Below, piece after piece: positions 59,539 to 64,000 of a DNA stretch of 64,000 nucleotides (positions are counted from its first letter, which is position 1; each line of letters begins with the position of its first letter). The notes below the pieces were generated by a model. That model saw nothing but the letters and a program-made list of their open reading frames with translations, was not told the DNA's origin and made no database searches. The translations under genes were made by a program, and so were the position numbers. The DNA comes from Selaginella tamariscina (taxonomy: Eukaryota > Streptophyta > Lycopodiopsida > Selaginellales > Selaginellaceae): assembly GCA_003024785.1 (NCBI GenBank), contig PUQB01000353.1:124001-188000 (forward strand), read 5' to 3'.

Positions 59539-59614
59539 GGTCTCATGGTGTACTGGTTCTCACGTTTGTTTTACATACAGAAGGCCGTGAGTTCAATCCA
59601 CGAGTTCAATCCAC
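59539..59614 (+). pseudogene. tRNA-Val-like relic, block IV/V
   Basis: The 5' acceptor GGTCTCA is intact, the D arm changed (GTACTGGTTCTCAC), the anticodon loop altered (TTTTACA), and the T arm element GAGTTCAATCCAC duplicated in tandem. The 3' acceptor is missing. This is the true positional counterpart of the relics in the other blocks. Confidence 0.65.
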
Positions 59615-59849
59615 CTCTAATTACACTCATATATCTCTTGTACGCAGAAAATTTGTTAATAAAAATGCAAGATTAATTTTTTGACATCCTCAACATTAAT
59701 TATTATAATTATTTTTTATGTCAATACATAAAACACTTATAATAAAATAATATAGTTCATTTAAGCCATTTAAAAACACTATCCATCATTTATATGAAAC
59801 TTATGCATGTGCGTGACCGTTTGGATAGAATATACCACATCCACTTTGT

Positions 59850-59858
59850 AAACCCTAG
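59850..59858 (+). promoter_or_regulatory. Telo-box-like AAACCCTAG in the SK leader
   Basis: It lies about 130 bp upstream of SK exon 1, within a leader conserved in every SK copy (35,283, 44,871, about 54,703 with an extra C, 26,147 with an A missing). Telo-box-like elements are common near plant transcription starts. Role inferred. Confidence 0.4.
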
Positions 59859-59982
59859 TTCTTGGCAGGGCGAACAGAAATGGTATTTCTCTATTTATTT
59901 TCCTGCATTTTGCATCATTTATTTCACAAATTATGTATTTATTTATATTCTTTAACATTTTTTTTATAACACAATTAAAGAA

Positions 59983-61002
59983 CTTCGGAACACACTGGGA
60001 GCGCGAGAAGAATGCAGCACTATTGGAGCTTGACAGAAGAAACAGAACCCTCGAATCCAAACTCATGGAATCAAAACAAGGTTTTTATTCATATGCACAT
60101 AACATGACTGTACACATATACAATGTAGATTACACACGCGCACACGCATACAAAGAAACGAACACGCAAACGTTGATGATTTTGGTTTTCATACAAGCAG
60201 ATTGGAGCAAATGCAGTATCTTCCCAACTGGAGGACATGCAGGAGGGCATGTTACATGCAATCCATGAAGCATTTGAGAGACAGTCCTTTAAGAAGAACA
60301 CAAATTATATGTCTCAAAACTCATCAATACTTCTACAAGCATTTGAAACACAGGTTTGCTTACTTAACATTTGAAAGTGTGTATTTTGTTTAATTCATTT
60401 ATATTTATATTTTCTTATATGTTCACGAATGCTGTAGCACATAAATCTTCTGTTTAACATTAACATGTTGTTAAATATTATGTTCTGCTAGGGAGTAACA
60501 TCTCCGTGGGAAAGGCAAAAGAATGCGGCTTTGCTGGAGCTTGAAAAACGTAATCAAAAGTTACTTTCCTTGCTTAAGGTATGTATATACGCTCCTGTCG
60601 ATGAACCTCTCTATCTCTCTCTCACACACACGCACGCGCACGCGCGTGCACGCACACACACACACACACACTTGTTTTTGTAGTCAAAAGAACAGAGGGA
60701 AGTGGAAAATGAGCAAGAAAAAGAGCTTATTGAAGAAGGCTTTACAAGGGGGCAGGAATACATGCGTCTATTTTCACAAGTGCGGGCTATACAAAGCTCT
60801 GCGGTACATCTCACACAGCGTATATGGCTGTCCAGGCGTATGAATGCAGTGTTCTCGTGCTGGGCTCGTTTTGTCAAGAACTCAAGGAAAAAGAAGGTGA
60901 TCTCTGTGTGTCTAAGGTTTTATGTTTTCTCTCTTAATATACACAAGCCCATAAATATGTGCATGTATGTTTTATTATTTCTACAACTACATATACGTGT
61001 GT

Positions 61003-61092
<90 letters not shown>

Positions 61093-64000
61093 AGAGCAGC
61101 AACTTTCTCACAAATACAACTGGCAAAGTGCAGATTCTTTGTAAAGTAGAGAGCGTCTGGGAACGGCGATTCTAAGTAATCATTTGCTGTATTTACTGCG
61201 AGACAGGCAAGGGCTAGTATTACCAAGAAGCTTACTACAATAGCGGATAAACACAGGAAGAAAGCACACTTTCTACATAGCTTCCGCTCCTGGGTATGCT
61301 GCATTCAATCCAAAAAGTCTCTTAGAGAAAGGTGTGTGCGCACGCGCGTCAAAGCTTGTGTTTATATGGTAACAGGTTATAATGTATAATATATGATATA
61401 ATACTTGTATGCTGTAAGTTGTATGTCTGTACATGTCTTATAGTCGCCTGCATACACACACACACACATACATATATATACGTATGTAAGTATGTACACA
61501 CACACACATATATATACACATCTCTGTGTGTCTGTGTGTGTATGTGAACTATCTCTATCTAACAGATGAATATCGATATACATGCATGCATATGTGTATT
61601 TTTAATGTATATACATTATATTATAACATATTGCATAGCAGGATGGCAGTTTTCAAGGTGGTTAAGAGAACACATACTAAAAGAGTGGCTTTTACCGCAT
61701 GGAGGATATTCCTTGTCGCTGCAGCAGTCAAATTAATGATCAACTTACGGGCAGAAAAGTTGCTCGCAAAACACAGGTTTGAATGTATATATCACACATA
61801 CGCACACATACATATGCGTGTATGTATGCATATACAGATATTAACTACTTGTATCTATGTTGTATATAACTGTATTTAATAATTTTAAGTATGGATACGT
61901 GAATGTATTCGTCTTTATAAAATTTTGCCTACTTTTTTGATATATCGTTAAGAGATATATGTTGTCCACTTGAGGACGTTAAAGGTTTAGTCACAAGTTT
62001 GATTCTTATATGAATTATAAATTTATAATAGTTATACACATGTCATTCATACATACACACACACATATGTGTGTGTTGTCTGTGTGTGTGTATGTATATG
62101 TATATGAACGTATGTATATACAGGATTCGGAAGTCATGGGAGAAATGGGGAAGTTCAATGTACACATCTCGCGTGTATAATTACGAAGCAAGTGAGTTTT
62201 CCAAACGAAGAATATTAACATATACTCTACAGACTTGGCATAGGAATATTCAAGAGAGCATTCTCGAACTAGTAAGTTTAATAGCATATAACATTTTAAA
62301 TTTATTTGCTTCGAGTATACTTTGGTAGATAAACACTGAATCTAATCTAATTAATATATTAATGCTTTTATTTAATATATTAATGCTTTTTCAATTACGA
62401 AAGGCTTATAATGCCCGCATTGAGCAACACAGAAGGAGTATTCTTCTTCAAAGTGCGTCCAGGCGTGGAAAAGAAGTGTTTTATTACAAGTTATTATGCA
62501 AAGGCGCTTGGACAAACTTATAAGTACCAGAATAAGAAGGATTTTGGTATTTACGTTCCTCGGATGGAAACAGTATGTGAAAAAAAAAAGGTAGTCTATA
62601 TATATAATTATTCTATATATATTTTAAAACATGTTATATTAATTTTTAATTGAATTAGTTTAATTCTATGGTATTTAAAGGAAGTTAAAGCGTGGCGAAG
62701 TATGTCATTGACCAGGCAAAGATTTCACTCAAAACAAGAGGCATTTAATGTTTGGAAGGACAAGTACATCCAACATCGTCTGGTTTCACGTTTCAAATCT
62801 CAACAAGCAGCCAGAATAAGGTGTTTTTTTTTTTTTTAATTGATTTTTCTACTCACACAATACTATACATATGTGTGTCTGTATATGTATAATGTGAAAA
62901 GTATAACATAAAAGTAACTAACAAAATCGCATATACGCAATGTGCAGGTTGGCAGTTCTTAAGGCGTGGTCACATACATTACGAATGCAGAGAGCTTGTT
63001 TAGCACACGTATGTAATATGTTGAAGAGAGCACAGCAAAGATGGATTAAGGACCTGTTTAATCGATGGTTAGCTTTTCTAGCAGAGTCAAGGTCAGTGTT
63101 TATAATTAACCATATATTGTTAACTATATGTATATGTACACTCTTTACCAGGAGATTATACATTGTGAAGGAGGCTAGAATTACACAAGCCAGACTGGAG
63201 CTGTCACTTGAAGATTTACAAGCTGTAGGAAGATCACAAGCCGAAATGATTAAGATAATTAAACTGCTGAGAAGGAGAATTTAACTATGGTTAAGACAAT
63301 TAATCGTGTCACTGCAAGAACACCTACATGGACGTCCGGCTTTCTAGACGGTACGTGCGTGCGTGCATGTGCGTTGTGTTCCTTCAGACGTATACAGAAC
63401 TATCATGCGTATATAACTACATGCATGTGTGTGTACGAGCTTTCGTGTGCAGCCGAGCTTAGATGGGGTTTTCCACGGAGTACTAAGGGAAGTGTGCCAA
63501 GTGCTCGAGTTGGTCATACTGCGGTAGCTTTGCAAATGAACTCGGGTTTACCATCGTATATAGTTGTTATTGGAGGTTACAATGGGAGTTCCTTTTCCAT
63601 GACATTCTTGTCTTTCATTTCAGGTACGCACGCACACGCACACACACACACACACACACACATTATATGTTTATGCAGTGGATTCTACATGGAGGACTCC
63701 AGAGATTACATATACAGAAAGCAGCTTTGCACGAGGTATTCAACATCATACTGCTTGTGCACAAGGCAATAAATTATTATATTTGGGGTTTTGATGGAAC
63801 CAATGATTCGTCAGATTTATCAATTATCAAGTTCTCTGAAAATGGAGGTGTGTGTATGTATACATATGTACGTATGCCTGCTATCTAGTATACGCATTCA
63901 TATAAATGCATATTATAATAAAGCTTTTTTGTTTTTGTTGCAGTTTCCTGTGTATGGTCTATAGTAGAGCACAGGGTGGGAATATTACCAGGACCAATGT
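59983..64000 (+). CDS. SK gene: coiled coil, Sfi1-type repeats, Kelch repeats (most complete copy, runs off window)
   Basis: Exons: 1 about 59,983-60,080; 2 about 60,196-60,353; 3 60,492-60,578; 4 60,684-60,896; 5 61,134-61,331; 6 61,642-61,776; 7 62,124-62,271; 8 62,404-62,590; 9 62,681-62,820; 10 62,948-63,091; 11 63,152-63,350; 12 63,453-63,623; 13 63,679-63,847; 14 from 63,944. Exons 1 and 3 are related coiled coils (KNAALLELDRRN, KNAALLELEKRN). Exons 4-10 hold helical repeats centred on tryptophan (RRMNAVFSCWARF, VAFTAWRIFL, LQTWHRNIQ, EAFNVWKDKY, FNRWLAFLAES), as in centrin-binding Sfi1 proteins. Exon 11 is a further coiled coil, and exons 12-14 are Kelch repeats (GHTAVALQ, VVIGGYNGS). 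A centrosome/basal-body-like or microtubule role is inferred from the Sfi1 family. Exons 5, 8, 11 and 13 each have a 1-2 bp difference that disturbs the frame against sister copies, so it may be a pseudogene or contain errors. Confidence 0.75.
61005..61097. repeat. Compound (TG)n(AG)n microsatellite, SK intron 4
   Basis: The longest dinucleotide tract in the window, about 23 TG units then about 23 AG units with one GGAG interruption, between SK exons 4 and 5. Confidence 0.95.

Larger units (their letters stand above)
7983..64000 (+). repeat. Tandem segmental duplication array, blocks I-V
   Basis: The same ordered set (RELCH 3' exons, LRR gene, SK gene, tRNA-Val, SK 5' exons) recurs on the plus strand. 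LRR starts fall at 14,177, 31,880, 41,362 and 51,139, so the clean period is about 9.5-9.8 kb (II to III and III to IV). The larger I-to-II spacing comes from a 4.8-kb retrotransposon, a 1.08-kb insertion and longer RELCH and SK remains. Approximate boundaries: I 8.0-19.8, II 19.8-38.1, III 38.1-47.5, IV 47.5-59.0, V 59.0-64.0 kb. Noncoding spacers are as similar between blocks as the genes, so whole segments were copied, not single genes. Confidence 0.9.

Noticed and set aside
60959-61149. Open frames rich in VCVCV, RERER or HTHTH
   Set aside because: They are translations of TG, AG and CA microsatellites within introns.

Overview
The window looks like nuclear DNA of a land plant. It carries a plant-type LRR receptor-like protein family, a plant-style RELCH homologue (HEAT-repeat protein whose C-terminal exons follow the plant family), the 5' part of an ATL-type RING-H2 ubiquitin ligase gene, a tRNA-Val(UAC) gene and one Ty3/gypsy LTR retrotransposon. 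Introns are short (about 70-200 bp), end in GT...AG, and are commonly filled with TG/CA or CT/GA microsatellites. Short introns together with a gene built from Sfi1-type (centrin-binding) repeats would fit a spore-bearing lineage with flagellate sperm, for instance a lycophyte, but that is inference; the species cannot be named from the sequence.  Almost the whole window is one segmental duplication array. The ancestral order appears to be RELCH - LRR gene - Sfi1/Kelch gene (called SK here) - tRNA-Val - second SK copy. Block 0 (1 to about 7.9 kb) is inverted. Block I (8.0-19.8 kb) has the longest RELCH copy. Block II (19.8-38.1 kb) holds the retrotransposon (20,090-24,924) and a 1.08-kb MITE-like insertion. 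Block III (38.1-47.5 kb) and block IV (47.5-59.0 kb) are close sisters about 9.7 kb long, and block IV contains the ATL fragment. Block V (59.0-64.0 kb) holds an SK copy that runs off the right edge.  Most copies are decayed. All five LRR copies are broken by small length changes, although they differ from each other by few substitutions. RELCH shrinks from about fourteen exons (block I) to eight (II) to two (III, IV). SK is nearly complete only at 54.7-58.6 kb and 59.98-64.0 kb; the other four copies share one internal deletion joining the Sfi1-type part to the Kelch part. The only canonical tRNA is at 58,930-59,002; the rest are relics at fixed places in the units.  The most notable points are the SK architecture (coiled coil, Sfi1-type tryptophan repeats, Kelch repeats, coiled coil), the mosaic history of the LRR copies, the hairpin at the inversion point, paralogous empty sites for both mobile insertions, repeated tandem duplication of SK exon 1, the captured ATL fragment, and an excess of 1-2 bp indels that may be biological or may be a polishing artefact. 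Coordinates of decayed exons are approximate to a few bases.
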